Part shown: positions 9,360 through 17,958 of the stretch, piece by piece
How the letters are laid out: every line of letters starts with the position of its first letter
How positions within the stretch are numbered: position 1 is the first letter of the stretch
Assembly: GCF_017352375.1 (NCBI RefSeq)
Contig: NZ_JAFEVR010000004.1
Location: 310,001-374,000 of the forward strand
Reading direction: 5' to 3'
Length of the DNA: 64,000 nucleotides
From: Mycolicibacterium sp. S2-37
GTDB taxonomy: Bacteria; Actinomycetota; Actinomycetes; Mycobacteriales; Mycobacteriaceae
Notes under the pieces: generated by a model
Told to the model about the DNA's origin: nothing
The model's database searches: none
Seen by the model: only the letters and a program-made list of their open reading frames with translations
Program-made: the position numbers and the translations under genes

Positions 9360-9685
9360 TGACCGCACCGGATCCCCGTCCCGAACCCGGCCCCGACGCG
9401 GGTAAGGACGACATCGAAGCCGACATCGAGGCCACCCGCCAGGAGCTCGGCGACACCGTCGAGGCGTTGCAGGCCAAACTCGACGTCAAGCAACGCACTC
9501 AGGACAAGGTGGACGAGACCAAGCAGAAGGTGGCCGACACCGCGCACACCGCGCAGCAGACTGTGGTGGACAAAGCTCAGTCGGTGCAGCAGACCGCCAA
9601 GGAGAAGCCGGCGATCCCGGCGGCCGCCGTCGCGGTGGCCGTTGCGGTGATCATCGGCATCGTGGTGTGGCGCCGACGGCGCTGA
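9359..9685 (+). CDS. DUF3618 coiled-coil membrane protein
   Basis: 108 aa. The N-terminal half carries the DUF3618 signature DIEADIEATRQELGDTVEAL; the middle is a Gln/Lys-rich helical coiled coil (TKQKVADTAHTAQQTVVDKA); the C-terminus is one membrane helix (AAVAVAVAVIIGIVVW) ending in RRRR, as in a tail-anchored protein. Role unknown; the steady pairing with the Holin-X gene suggests a joint envelope function. Confidence 0.88.
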   Translation: MTAPDPRPEPGPDAGKDDIEADIEATRQELGDTVEALQAKLDVKQRTQDKVDETKQKVADTAHTAQQTVVDKAQSVQQTAKEKPAIPAAAVAVAVAVIIGIVVWRRRR

Positions 9686-9704
9686 CGCCCGCCGGTGCGT
9701 CCGA

Positions 9705-10562
9705 TCAGTCGAGATGAGCCTGTGCGGGCGCCGCCATGGTCTTGACGTCCATTCCGCCGAGTGATCCCGTTCCCACTTCGGCGTTGTGGGCGTGGGCGAA
9801 GTGATGCAGGCCGAACACCGAGTCCATCCCGTTGCGCAGACCCATCTGGTCTTCGCACTGGTTGACGGCCTTCTTGGTGAGGGCCAACCCGAATCTGGGC
9901 ATCGTGCCGATGCGGGCGGCCAGCGCGTAGGTCTCCTCCGCCAGCTGTCCCCGGGGTACCACCCGGTTCACCATGCCGACCTCGTACGCGCGACGGGCGC
10001 TGATCCGGTCGCCGGTGTAGAGCATTTCCTTGGCGAATCGCGGTCCGAGCACCCACGGATGGGCGAAGTACTCGACACCCGGGATTCCCATTTGCACAAC
10101 GGGATCGGAGAAGAAGGCGTCCTCGGCCGCGACGATGAGATCGCACACCCAGGCGAGCATCAGACCGCCCGCGATGCAGGCGCCCTGCACCATCGCGATC
10201 GTCGGCTTGGGAATTTCCCGCCACCGACGGCACATCCCGACGTAGACCTCCATCTCGCGGGCGAAGCGCTGGTCACCCGCTTGCTTGTCCACATGGTCCC
10301 ACCACAGCACCGCGCGGTTTTCATAGGCGATGTCGTGGTCCCGGTCGGGTGTGCCGATGTCATGTCCGGCGCTGAAATGCTCACCGCTGCCCGCCAACAC
10401 GATCACCGAAACGTCGTCGTCTTCGACGGCGCGCTGCAACGCTGAGTCCAGCGCATACGTCATCACCGAGTTCTGGGCGTTGCGGTAGCGCGGCCGGTTC
10501 ATGGTCACGACGGCCGTTCTGCCCGTCACCCGGTAGGTCACCACATCCTGGTCTTCCTGCAC
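9705..10562 (-). CDS. Enoyl-CoA hydratase/isomerase (crotonase)
   Basis: 285 aa from GTG 10562. Crotonase fold: NRPRYRNAQNSVM near the N-terminus, oxyanion-hole loops GSGEHFSAGHDIG and QGACIAGGLMLAWVCDLIVA, then VQMGIPGVEYFAHPWVLGP where hydratases often carry a catalytic Glu. A long insertion after HDIG (TPDRDHDIAYENRAVLWWDH) sets it apart from simple beta-oxidation hydratases. First member of the catabolic cluster on this side; divergent from the HsaD-like hydrolase with a copy of the shared palindrome between them. Exact reaction unknown. Confidence 0.88.
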   Translation of the reverse strand: MQEDQDVVTYRVTGRTAVVTMNRPRYRNAQNSVMTYALDSALQRAVEDDDVSVIVLAGSGEHFSAGHDIGTPDRDHDIAYENRAVLWWDHVDKQAGDQRFAREMEVYVGMCRRWREIPKPTIAMVQGACIAGGLMLAWVCDLIVAAEDAFFSDPVVQMGIPGVEYFAHPWVLGPRFAKEMLYTGDRISARRAYEVGMVNRVVPRGQLAEETYALAARIGTMPRFGLALTKKAVNQCEDQMGLRNGMDSVFGLHHFAHAHNAEVGTGSLGGMDVKTMAAPAQAHLD

Positions 10563-10603
10563 GCGGCGAGCCTGGCACCCGGGCCGGACCGCGTCGGACG
10601 GCA

Positions 10604-10620
10604 CGTCCGCTCACCGGACG
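10604..10620. promoter_or_regulatory. Shared palindromic operator, copy 1 (crotonase / HsaD-like divergent promoter)
   Basis: CGTCCGCTCACCGGACG. The core TCCGCTCACCGGA matches YCCRNTSANYGGR at all 13 positions, and CGTCCG/CGGACG are perfect 6-bp inverted arms. It lies 42 bp beyond the crotonase start and 41 bp before the hydrolase start, so it can serve both genes. Confidence 0.65.
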
Positions 10621-10660
10621 TCGGCTATCTCACTGCGGTGTGGGATGTCAGGCTTGGTGC

Positions 10661-11563
10661 ATGACCAGCGACACCGGTGCCGACCTCGACCTCGACCTCG
10701 ACCTCGACCTCGACCTCGACCTCCGGGAAGTATCGACTTCGACCGGAACACTGCGCTACTACGACACCGGCGACGGTCCCCCGGTGCTGTTCCTGCATGG
10801 TTCGGGTCCCGGCGTCACCGGCTGGCGCAACTTCAACGGCGTCCTCCCGGCATTCAGCGCCGATTTTCGTTGTCTCATACTCGAATTCCCAGGATTCGGG
10901 GTCAGCGCTGATTCCGGTGGCCACCCCATGGTCACCGCGCAGAACGTCGTGGCACCCTTCCTCGACGCCATCGGAGTGCACCGGGTCGACATCGTCGGGA
11001 ACTCCATGGGCGGTGGGGTCGGCGTCAACTTCGCCATCCGCCAGCCTGAGCGCATCCGGCGCCTCGTGACCATCGGCGGGATCGGCACCAACATCTTCAG
11101 CCCGGGACCCAGCGAGGGCATCCGGCTGCTGCAGGAGTTCACCGAGGATCCGACCCGCCAACGCCTCGTCGATTGGCTGCAATCGATGGTGTACGACCCG
11201 GCCCTGGTGACTGAGCAGTTGATCGAGGAACGCTGGCGGGTGGCCACCGATCCGGAGACACTCGCGGCGGCCCGCCGAATGTACGGCAAGGCCGCGTTCG
11301 CTCAGATGATGGCCTTCATGCGGAGCTCCGACAGCCCGCTGCCGTGGGCGCAGATGCACAAGGTGGCCGCACCCACGCTGCTCACGTGGGGCCGCGACGA
11401 TCGCGTCAGCCCCCTCGACATGGCGCTGATCCCGATGCGCACCATCCCCAACGCCGAACTGCACGTGTTCCCGAACTGCGGGCACTGGGCGATGATCGAG
11501 GCGAAATCGGCGTTCGAAGCAACCGTGCTGTCGTTCCTGCGGCGCGAAGAGGTCACGCCTTGA
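10661..11563 (+). CDS. hsaD: Meta-cleavage product (C-C bond) hydrolase, HsaD/BphD-like
   Basis: 300 aa from ATG 10661. It would hydrolyse the C-C bond of the ring-cleavage product made by the HsaC-like dioxygenase. MCP-hydrolase marks: VLFLHGSGPGVTGWRNF (HGSGPG oxyanion loop), nucleophile Ser in IVGNSMGGGVGVNFA, Asp in LTWGRDDRVSPLDMA, His in VFPNCGHWAMIE. The N-terminus carries an unusual run of seven Asp-Leu pairs encoded by a hexamer repeat. Next to the BVMO (overlapping convergent 3' ends) and 3 kb from the dioxygenase. A paralogue of HsaD is the best call; the substrate ring system is inferred. Confidence 0.87.
   Translation: MTSDTGADLDLDLDLDLDLDLREVSTSTGTLRYYDTGDGPPVLFLHGSGPGVTGWRNFNGVLPAFSADFRCLILEFPGFGVSADSGGHPMVTAQNVVAPFLDAIGVHRVDIVGNSMGGGVGVNFAIRQPERIRRLVTIGGIGTNIFSPGPSEGIRLLQEFTEDPTRQRLVDWLQSMVYDPALVTEQLIEERWRVATDPETLAAARRMYGKAAFAQMMAFMRSSDSPLPWAQMHKVAAPTLLTWGRDDRVSPLDMALIPMRTIPNAELHVFPNCGHWAMIEAKSAFEATVLSFLRREEVTP
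10681..10722 (+). repeat. Seven tandem CGACCT hexamers encoding (Asp-Leu)7
   Basis: Seven uninterrupted copies of CGACCT inside the N-terminal codons of the HsaD-like hydrolase. Because the unit is 6 bp, slippage would change length in frame by Asp-Leu steps rather than switch the gene off. The run lies before the folded domain and is probably a recently expanded linker. Confidence 0.95.
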
Positions 11564-13172
11564 GCAACTCGAACCCCTTGTAGCCGGCCTCTGCGACCTC
11601 GGCGCAGATGTCGAGATAGGCCCCGAACCCACCGATGAACAGCATGAAGACGCGGGGTTTGCCCGGAACGTTGGCGCCCATGTACCAGGAGTTCGCCTGG
11701 GAGAACAGCGTCGCCTCGGCTCGCCGCGCCAGTTCGGCACCCCAGTCGTCGACGGCCTGGGGCGTCGCCTCGATGGCCGCATACCCGTGATCGTCGAGGT
11801 ACCGGATGCAGTCGGCGATCCAGTTCACGTGGGCCTCGGCGTGCAGCACCATATTGGCCAGCACCGCCGGCGCACCGGGGCCTGAGACGATGAACAGATT
11901 CGGGTATCCGTCGACGCCGAGGCCGAGGTATGTCCGCGGTCCGTCCCGCCAGTCATCGGCGAGCTTCTCGCCGCCGCGCCCGACGACGTCCACCTTCGCC
12001 AGCGCTCCGGTCATTGCGTCGAAACCCGTTGCCAGCACGATCACGTCCACGTCGTAGCGGGCCTGGGAGGTGGCGATTCCGGTCGAGTCGACAGACTCGA
12101 TCGGGGTGGTGCGGACGCTGATCAGCTCGACGTTGGGTCGGTTGAAGGTCTGGAAGTAGTTGGTGTCCGTGCAGATCCGCTTGGTGCCGATCGGGTGGTC
12201 GTTCGGAATCAGCAGATCGGCGACCTTCGGGTCGTCGATGACCGCTCTGATCTTCTCCTCGTAGAACTTCCGGGCCTCTTCGTTGGCCTGCGGGTCGATC
12301 ATCTGATCGCGGAACGTCTTCGAGAACAGCACGCCACCGAGTTCCCAACGCCGCTCGAACGCCGCCCGGCGCTCCTCCGGGGAGACCTCCATGGTCAGCT
12401 TCGGGTGTGCGATGTGCGGGGAGCCGCCGCCGCTGAGCCAGGACAGCCGCCTGCGCTCGTCGTACTCCGCTTTCACCGCGGCGACGTCCTCGGCCGTCAG
12501 CGGCCGATTACCGGCGGGCACACTGTAATTCGGGGTCCGCTGGAACACGTAGAGATGATCGGCCTGTTCGGCGATGATCGGGATCGACTGGATGCCCGAC
12601 GATCCGGTGCCGATGACGGCGACCCGCTTACCGGTGAAGTCGACATCCTCGTGCGGCCAGTCGGCGGTGTGATAGATCGCGCCGGCGAACGTGTCGAGGC
12701 CGGGGAACTGCGGTGTCAGCGCCGCGGAAAGCGGGCCGGTGGCCATGATGCAGAAGCGAGCCGTCACCACCTCGCCGGTCTCGGTCGTGACGGTCCAGCG
12801 CAGCGTGTCCTCGTCGAGAACGGCGGAGCGGACCCGGGTGTCGAATGTGATGTCGCGACGCAGGTCGAGTTTGTCGGTGACCCAGTTGATGTAGCGCAGG
12901 ATCTCCGCCTGGGTGGCGTACTTCTCGGTCCAGGTCCACTCCTGCTGCAGCTCATCGGAGAACGAGTAGCAGTAGTCCACGCTCTCGACGTCGCATCGCG
13001 CGCCGGGGTAGCGGTTGAAGTACCAGGTGCCGCCGACGTCGGGGGCGGCTTCGAACAACCGGACCGTCAATCCCTGCGAACGCAGTTTGTGCAGCGCGTA
13101 CAACCCGGCGAAGCCGGCGCCGACGACCACCGCATCGACGTGAGGGGTCAGATCGTCAGCCGAGAGGTCCAC
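11553..13172 (-). CDS. FAD-dependent Baeyer-Villiger monooxygenase (cyclohexanone monooxygenase type)
   Basis: 539 aa from GTG 13172 (a TTG at 13181 is possible). Inserts oxygen beside a ketone using NADPH, FAD and O2. Motifs: first Rossmann VVVGAGFAGLYALHKL, GGTWYFNRYPGARCDVES, BVMO fingerprint FAGAIYHTADWPH (FxGxxxHxxxWP), second Rossmann VIGTGSSGIQSIPIIA and the C-terminal ATGFDAMTGAL. Similar enzymes act on cyclic ketones including steroids. Its start faces the KshB-like gene with a motif copy between. Its role in the steroid route, perhaps on the D-ring 17-ketone, is inferred. Confidence 0.9.
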   Translation of the reverse strand: MDLSADDLTPHVDAVVVGAGFAGLYALHKLRSQGLTVRLFEAAPDVGGTWYFNRYPGARCDVESVDYCYSFSDELQQEWTWTEKYATQAEILRYINWVTDKLDLRRDITFDTRVRSAVLDEDTLRWTVTTETGEVVTARFCIMATGPLSAALTPQFPGLDTFAGAIYHTADWPHEDVDFTGKRVAVIGTGSSGIQSIPIIAEQADHLYVFQRTPNYSVPAGNRPLTAEDVAAVKAEYDERRRLSWLSGGGSPHIAHPKLTMEVSPEERRAAFERRWELGGVLFSKTFRDQMIDPQANEEARKFYEEKIRAVIDDPKVADLLIPNDHPIGTKRICTDTNYFQTFNRPNVELISVRTTPIESVDSTGIATSQARYDVDVIVLATGFDAMTGALAKVDVVGRGGEKLADDWRDGPRTYLGLGVDGYPNLFIVSGPGAPAVLANMVLHAEAHVNWIADCIRYLDDHGYAAIEATPQAVDDWGAELARRAEATLFSQANSWYMGANVPGKPRVFMLFIGGFGAYLDICAEVAEAGYKGFELLKA

Positions 13173-13215
13173 GGTGATCAAAGCTAGGCCCGTGGCGTCC
13201 GCGCGCCGGTGGTGC

Positions 13216-13232
13216 GTCCCGGTCAACGGACG
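13216..13232. promoter_or_regulatory. Shared palindromic operator, copy 2 (BVMO / KshB-like divergent promoter)
   Basis: GTCCCGGTCAACGGACG. The core CCCGGTCAACGGA matches all 13 consensus positions. It sits 43 bp upstream of the BVMO GTG and 30 bp upstream of the reductase ATG, well placed to control both. Confidence 0.62.
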
Positions 13233-13262
13233 CCGCGTTCCGGTCACGCACCGTGCGCCCCC

Positions 13263-14285
13263 ATGATCGCCGTCGTGGATTCCCTGCAGTTGACCGTCAC
13301 CGACGTCATCGAGGAGAGCGTCGACGCCCGGTCGCTGGTCTTCGCGGTCGCCGAGGGCTCCCCCTTCGAGTACCGGCCGGGCCAATTCCTGACGTTGCGG
13401 GTGCCCGACGGGTCCGGGGCGGCGGTGGCCCGTTGCTATTCGCTGGCCAGCAGCCCACACACCGATGCCGCACCCAAGGTGACGATCAAACGCGTCGACG
13501 GCGGATACGGGTCGAACTGGTTGTGCGACAACGTGACCACCGGCCACATCATCGAATCGCTTCCCCCGTCGGGCGCGTTCACCCCCGCCGACCTCGACCG
13601 CGATCTCCTGCTGTGGGCCGGGGGCAGCGGCATCACGCCGGTAGTGTCGATCCTGAAGTCGGCGCTGGCGGTGGGCGGCGGGCAGGTGACCCTGGTCTAC
13701 GCCAACCGCGACGAGCGGTCGGTGATCTTCGCCGGCGAACTGCGCGCGCTGGCTGATCAGTACCCCGACCGGTTGACCGTCGTGCACTGGCTGGAGACCG
13801 TGCAGGGTCTCCCCCGCCGGCAGCACCTCGCCGCCCTGGCCCGGAGATTCGGCACCGGTGACGCCTACCTGTGCGGGCCGGCTCCGTTCATGGCCGAGGT
13901 GCAGGCCGCGCTGAGCGACGCCGGATACCCCCGCGACGCCGTGCACACCGAGGTGTTCCGCTCGCTGACCGGGGATCCGTTCGCCGAGGTCGCGCCGATC
14001 GACACCTCCGAAGATGCCGTCGACCTGCAGGTGGATCTCGACGGCCGGGAGCACCGCCTGCGGTGGCCGCGGCAGGCCACGCTCGTCGACGCGATGCTCG
14101 CGTCGGGCCTCGACGTCCCGTACTCCTGCCGCGAAGGGCAGTGCGGCTCGTGTGCGGCCACGCTGATCAGCGGCCGGGTGGACATGCCCGCCACCGACAT
14201 CCTCGAACCCGAGGACATCGCCGACGGCACGATCCTGGGCTGTCAGGCACGGCCGTCGTCCGATGACGTGCACATCCAATTTTGA
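13263..14285 (+). CDS. kshB: 3-ketosteroid 9-alpha-monooxygenase reductase-like protein (KshB-like)
   Basis: 340 aa from ATG 13263. Electron-transfer partner of a Rieske oxygenase: FAD domain (RPGQFLTLRVPDG, RCYSLASSPH), NAD domain (LLLWAGGSGITPVVSILKSA, YLCGPAPFMAEVQ), and a C-terminal plant-type [2Fe-2S] domain with CREGQCGSCAATL and a later Cys in GCQAR (Cx4Cx2C...C). Length and order match KshB (Rv3571, 358 aa). It would pass NADH electrons to the KshA-like oxygenase at 39993-41135, which lacks a reductase neighbour. Confidence 0.9.
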   Translation: MIAVVDSLQLTVTDVIEESVDARSLVFAVAEGSPFEYRPGQFLTLRVPDGSGAAVARCYSLASSPHTDAAPKVTIKRVDGGYGSNWLCDNVTTGHIIESLPPSGAFTPADLDRDLLLWAGGSGITPVVSILKSALAVGGGQVTLVYANRDERSVIFAGELRALADQYPDRLTVVHWLETVQGLPRRQHLAALARRFGTGDAYLCGPAPFMAEVQAALSDAGYPRDAVHTEVFRSLTGDPFAEVAPIDTSEDAVDLQVDLDGREHRLRWPRQATLVDAMLASGLDVPYSCREGQCGSCAATLISGRVDMPATDILEPEDIADGTILGCQARPSSDDVHIQF

Positions 14286-14305
14286 TGGCCGAGCATCAGC
14301 GGCCC

Positions 14306-14322
14306 TTTCCATTCACCGGGAT
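14306..14322. promoter_or_regulatory. Shared palindromic operator, copy 3 (upstream of the HsaA-like gene)
   Basis: TTTCCATTCACCGGGAT. The core TCCATTCACCGGG matches all 13 consensus positions. It lies 66 bp upstream of the HsaA-like ATG in the 103-bp gap after the reductase gene, suggesting a separate promoter for the hsaA-hsaC-dehydrogenase operon. Confidence 0.6.
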
Positions 14323-14388
14323 TCGCCCACAAGCGGCAGACGATCGCGGTAGACCATCGAAGACAGCCTCACGAGAAAAGGACGCCTC

Positions 14389-15570
14389 ATGACCGAGCGG
14401 GTAATCGACCGGGTGATGGAACTGGCCGACCAGTTCAGAGAGCAGGCCGTCGAGGCCGAACGTATCGGCGAGCTCACCGACACCACGGTCAAGAACATGA
14501 AGGCCATCGGCAACATCCGGCTGCTGCAGCCCGCCGAATACCAGGGCTACGAGGTGCATCCGCGGGAGTTCGCCGAGACCGTGATGGCCACCGCGGCCCT
14601 CGATCCGGCCGCGGGCTGGGTCAACGGTGTGGTGGGCGTGCACCCCTACCAACTGGCCTACGCCGATCCGCGCGTCGCCGCCGAGATCTGGGCCGACGAC
14701 GTCGACACCTGGATCGCCTCCCCCTACGCCCCGCAGGGTGTGGCCAAACCCGTCGACGGCGGCTACCTGTTCAACGGGCGCTGGCAGTTCAGCTCCGGCA
14801 CCGACGCGTGCGACTGGATCATCCTGGGCGCCATGGTCGGTGACGACGACGGCAGGCCGGTGATGCCGCCGCAGATCCTGCACATGATCCTGCCCCGCCG
14901 CGACTACGAGATCGTCGACGACTCGTGGGACGTCGTCGGGCTGCGGGGTACCGGGTCCAAGGACGTGATCGTGCGCGATGCGTTCGTGCCCGCCTACCGG
15001 ACCATGGACGGGCTCAAGGTGATGGACGGCTCCGCCCAGCGCGAGGCGGGTATGACCAAGACCTTGTACAAGATGCCGTGGTCGACGATGTTCCCCCTGG
15101 GCATCAGCTCGGCGACGATCGGCATCTGTGAGGGAGCGCTGGCCGCGCATCTGGACTACCAACGTTCGCGGGTCAACGCCAGCGGCGTCGCCGTCAAGGA
15201 CGATCCCTACGTGATGTACGCGATCGGTGACGCCGCCGCGGACATCCAGGCGTCGCGTCAGGCGCTGCTGGCCAACGTGGACCGGATCTACGACTTGGTC
15301 GACGCAGGCAAGGAGGTGGAATTCGCCGACCGCGCCGCCGTGCGCCGCGACCAGATCAAGGCCGTGTGGCGCGCCGTGGCCGCCGTCGACCAGATCTTCG
15401 CCCGCTCGGGCGGCAACGCCTTGCGCATGGACAAACCGCTGCAACGGTATTGGCGGGACGCGCACGCCGGCGTCGCCCATGCGATTCACACCCCCGGCAC
15501 CATCTACCACGCGTCCGCGCTGAGCTCCCTGGGCGTCGATCCGCAGGGTGCACTGCGAGCGATGATCTGA
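14389..15570 (+). CDS. hsaA: Flavin-dependent phenol hydroxylase, HsaA-like (acyl-CoA dehydrogenase fold)
   Basis: 393 aa, matching the 394 aa of HsaA (Rv3570c), which hydroxylates the phenolic A ring of the seco-steroid to a catechol using FMNH2 from a separate reductase. Shared stretches include AAGWVNGVVGVHPYQLA, GRWQFSSGTDACDWIILGA, DVVGLRGTGSKDVIV, YKMPWSTMFPLG and QRYWRDAHAGVAHAIH. RBS AAAAGGACG sits 6 bp before the ATG. Followed after 10 bp by the extradiol dioxygenase that would use its product. The likely reductase partner is at 48785-49330. Confidence 0.9.
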   Translation: MTERVIDRVMELADQFREQAVEAERIGELTDTTVKNMKAIGNIRLLQPAEYQGYEVHPREFAETVMATAALDPAAGWVNGVVGVHPYQLAYADPRVAAEIWADDVDTWIASPYAPQGVAKPVDGGYLFNGRWQFSSGTDACDWIILGAMVGDDDGRPVMPPQILHMILPRRDYEIVDDSWDVVGLRGTGSKDVIVRDAFVPAYRTMDGLKVMDGSAQREAGMTKTLYKMPWSTMFPLGISSATIGICEGALAAHLDYQRSRVNASGVAVKDDPYVMYAIGDAAADIQASRQALLANVDRIYDLVDAGKEVEFADRAAVRRDQIKAVWRAVAAVDQIFARSGGNALRMDKPLQRYWRDAHAGVAHAIHTPGTIYHASALSSLGVDPQGALRAMI

Positions 15571-15580
15571 GGAAGAACAG

Positions 15581-16489
15581 ATGACAACGTTGAAGAGCCT
15601 CGGCTACGTCACCGTACAGACCGCCGACATCGACAAGTGGCGCCATTTCGCGTTCCAGGTGCTGGGTTTCGCCGAGGGCAGTGGCCCCGATGACTCGTGC
15701 CTGTATCTGCGGATGGACGAGCGGGCCGCCCGCATCATCGTCAGGCCCGGAGACACCGACCGGATCGTCACCGTGGGCTGGGAGGTCCGCGACCACGCCG
15801 CACTCGAACAGGTCAAGCGGGATCTGGACGCGGCAGGCGTGCCGTTCAAACAGCTCTCGCTGGAGGAGGCCGATGCCCGCCGGGTCGAGGAGGTCATCGC
15901 TTTCGAGGACCCCGCGGGCACCGCACTCGAGGTCTTCCACGGCGCGGTCCTCGACCACAGCCCCGTCGTCACGCCCTACGGCGCCCGATTCGTCACCGAC
16001 GCACAGGGTCTCGGCCACGTGGTGCTGCCCGCGCTGGACGTCAACGGGACGTTCGAGTTCTACACCGAGGTGCTCGGCTTCCGGTCCCGTGGCGCGTTCC
16101 GCGTGCCGGTACCCCCGGAGTTCGGCCCGGTGCGGGTGCGCTTCCTCGGCATCAACGAACGTCACCACAGCCTCGCGATCTGCCCGGCGCAGACCGTGCG
16201 CGACCCTGGTCTGGTGCACATGATGGTCGAGGTGGACAGCCTCGACGCGGTCGGGCAGGCGCTGGACCGCATCGCCGCCGACGGCTACCAACTGTCGTCG
16301 ACCCTGGGCCGGCACACCAACGACAAGATGGTGTCGTTCTACGTGCGCGCCCCCGGCGACTGGGACATCGAGTTCGGCACCGAGGGCATGCGGGTCGACG
16401 AAACCTATTACACGGCAGAAGAAATCACCGCCGACAGCTACTGGGGCCACCAGTGGGTGAGTGACCTGCCCGCGGCCATGCGGCCGTGA
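15581..16489 (+). CDS. hsaC: Extradiol (type I, two-domain) catechol dioxygenase, HsaC-like
   Basis: 302 aa. Meta-cleaves a catechol with Fe(II) and O2. The second VOC domain has the full active site by alignment to BphC: metal ligands His146 (GLGHVVLP), His213 (LVHMMVEV) and Glu264 (WDIEFG), with His195/196 (ERHHSLAI), His245 (GRHTNDK) and Tyr254 (SFYVRAPG) as the second-shell acid/base set. The N-terminal domain (1-135) is the usual inactive copy. Sits between the hydroxylase and a dehydrogenase; its product would go to the HsaD-like hydrolase. HsaC of M. tuberculosis is 300 aa. Confidence 0.93.
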   Translation: MTTLKSLGYVTVQTADIDKWRHFAFQVLGFAEGSGPDDSCLYLRMDERAARIIVRPGDTDRIVTVGWEVRDHAALEQVKRDLDAAGVPFKQLSLEEADARRVEEVIAFEDPAGTALEVFHGAVLDHSPVVTPYGARFVTDAQGLGHVVLPALDVNGTFEFYTEVLGFRSRGAFRVPVPPEFGPVRVRFLGINERHHSLAICPAQTVRDPGLVHMMVEVDSLDAVGQALDRIAADGYQLSSTLGRHTNDKMVSFYVRAPGDWDIEFGTEGMRVDETYYTAEEITADSYWGHQWVSDLPAAMRP

Positions 16490-17949
16490 CGGCCGAGGAC
16501 GTCCGCCCCGTCCCCGCGTCGTCGATCACCTCGTGGGACCACGAGGCCGATGTGGTGATCGCCGGATACGGTGTCGCCGGCGCGGCAGCGGCGGTCGAGG
16601 CGGCGCATGCGGGCGCCGACACACTGGTGCTCGAACGCACCGGGTCCTGGGGTGGGGCCGCCTCGATGGCCGGCGGGTTCATCTACCTCGGCGGTGGTAC
16701 GGCGATCCAGAAGGCCTGCGGCTTCGACGATTCCGTGGACAACATGGCGGCGTTCCTCAACGCCGCCATGGGTCCCGGCGCGGACGCCACCCGTATCGCC
16801 GACTACTGCGAGGGCAGCGTCGCGCACTTCGACTGGCTCGTCGAGTGCGGTGTGCCGTTCAAGGCCGAGTTCTTCGGTGAGCCCGGGTGGGAGCCGATGG
16901 GCGACCAGGGCTTGATGTACAGCGGCGGGGAGAACTCGTATCCGTTCAACACCATCGCCACGCCCGCTCCCCGCGGGCACGTGCCGCAGATGTCGGAAAA
17001 GAAGCAGGGCGAGGCCAGCGCCGGATTCATGCTGATGAAGCCGCTCGTGGAGACCGCGACTGCGGCCGGCGCCCGCGCGCTGTACGACGTCCGTGTCCAT
17101 CGCCTGATCGTCGAGTCCGACGGCCGGGTGGCCGGAATCTGTGCGCGTCAGTACGGCACCGACGTGACGATCCGCGCGCGCCGCGGCGTGGTGCTGGCCA
17201 CCGGCAGTTTCGCCTACAACGACGCGATGGTCGCCCAGTACGCGCCGCGGATTGCGGGCCGTCCCGCGGCGTCGATCGAACAGCACGACGGTCAGGCGAT
17301 CCGGATGGCCCAGGCCCTCGGCGCCGATCTGGCGCACATGGACGCCACCGAGGTCGCGATCTTCATCGACCCGCAGCAACTGGTGCGCGGGGTCCTGGTC
17401 AACGAACGCGGTCAGCGGTTCGTCGCCGAGGACACCTATCCCGGCCGGGTGGGCCAGCTTACGCTCTATCACCAGAACAACACCGCGTACCTGATTATCG
17501 ACGGCGACGCGCAGGAGGAGGCGATGGCCTCGCTGTCGCCGCAGTTGATGATGCGGCCGCCGACGTGGGTGTGCGAGACCGTCGCCGAACTCGAGGCCGA
17601 GATCGGTTTGGCGGCGGGCGCCCTGCAAGCCACGATCGCCGCCTACAACGATGGCGCGGCGCGCGGAGAGGATCCGCTGCTGCACAAGAAGGCGCAGTGG
17701 CTGCGGCCGGTCGGCTCCCCGGTCGGGGCGATCGATCTGCGCGAGAGCACCGGCGGCTTCACCCTCGGCGGACTGCAGACCTCGCTGGACGGTGCGGTGC
17801 TGCACGTCAGCGGAGAACCGATCCCCGGCCTGTTTGCCGCCGGACGCTCGACGGCCGGACTGGCCGCCTGGGGTTACGCCAGCGGCGTCTCGCTCGGCGA
17901 CGGCAGTTTCTACGGCCGCCGGGCCGGCCGGTCGGCGGCCGAGAGCTGA
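16486..17949 (+). CDS. FAD-dependent 3-ketosteroid dehydrogenase-like flavoprotein (possible Delta4(5-alpha) type)
   Basis: 487 aa from a GTG overlapping the dioxygenase stop (GTGA). Fumarate reductase/KstD superfamily: FAD motif VVIAGYGVAGAAAAVEAA, GGAASMAGGFIYLGGGT, and GVVLATGSFAYND. The C-terminal AAWGYASGVSLGDGSFYGRR resembles the Gly-Tyr-x-Ser-Gly motif of Delta4-(5-alpha)-ketosteroid dehydrogenases rather than the Tyr-Pro-Gly-x-Gly motif of Delta1 enzymes, so removal of the 4,5-hydrogens from a 5-alpha-3-ketosteroid is a reasonable guess. Last gene of the hsaA-hsaC operon. Confidence 0.82.
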   Translation: MTAEDVRPVPASSITSWDHEADVVIAGYGVAGAAAAVEAAHAGADTLVLERTGSWGGAASMAGGFIYLGGGTAIQKACGFDDSVDNMAAFLNAAMGPGADATRIADYCEGSVAHFDWLVECGVPFKAEFFGEPGWEPMGDQGLMYSGGENSYPFNTIATPAPRGHVPQMSEKKQGEASAGFMLMKPLVETATAAGARALYDVRVHRLIVESDGRVAGICARQYGTDVTIRARRGVVLATGSFAYNDAMVAQYAPRIAGRPAASIEQHDGQAIRMAQALGADLAHMDATEVAIFIDPQQLVRGVLVNERGQRFVAEDTYPGRVGQLTLYHQNNTAYLIIDGDAQEEAMASLSPQLMMRPPTWVCETVAELEAEIGLAAGALQATIAAYNDGAARGEDPLLHKKAQWLRPVGSPVGAIDLRESTGGFTLGGLQTSLDGAVLHVSGEPIPGLFAAGRSTAGLAAWGYASGVSLGDGSFYGRRAGRSAAES

Positions 17950-17958
17950 TACGCGCAG

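Noticed and set aside
8961..9685. Holin-X/DUF3618 pair as evidence of a prophage
   Set aside because: These are ordinary chromosomal actinobacterial genes; no other phage genes nearby.
11553..14312. A single 919-codon open frame on the minus strand covering the BVMO and the KshB-like gene
   Set aside because: Only the downstream 540 codons resemble a protein; the upstream part is antisense to the clear KshB-like gene. High GC leaves long open antisense frames throughout this window.
14296..15510. 404-codon minus-strand open frame opposite the HsaA-like gene
   Set aside because: Antisense shadow of a well-supported gene; Val/His/Gly-rich composition typical of GC-rich reverse frames, no domain.
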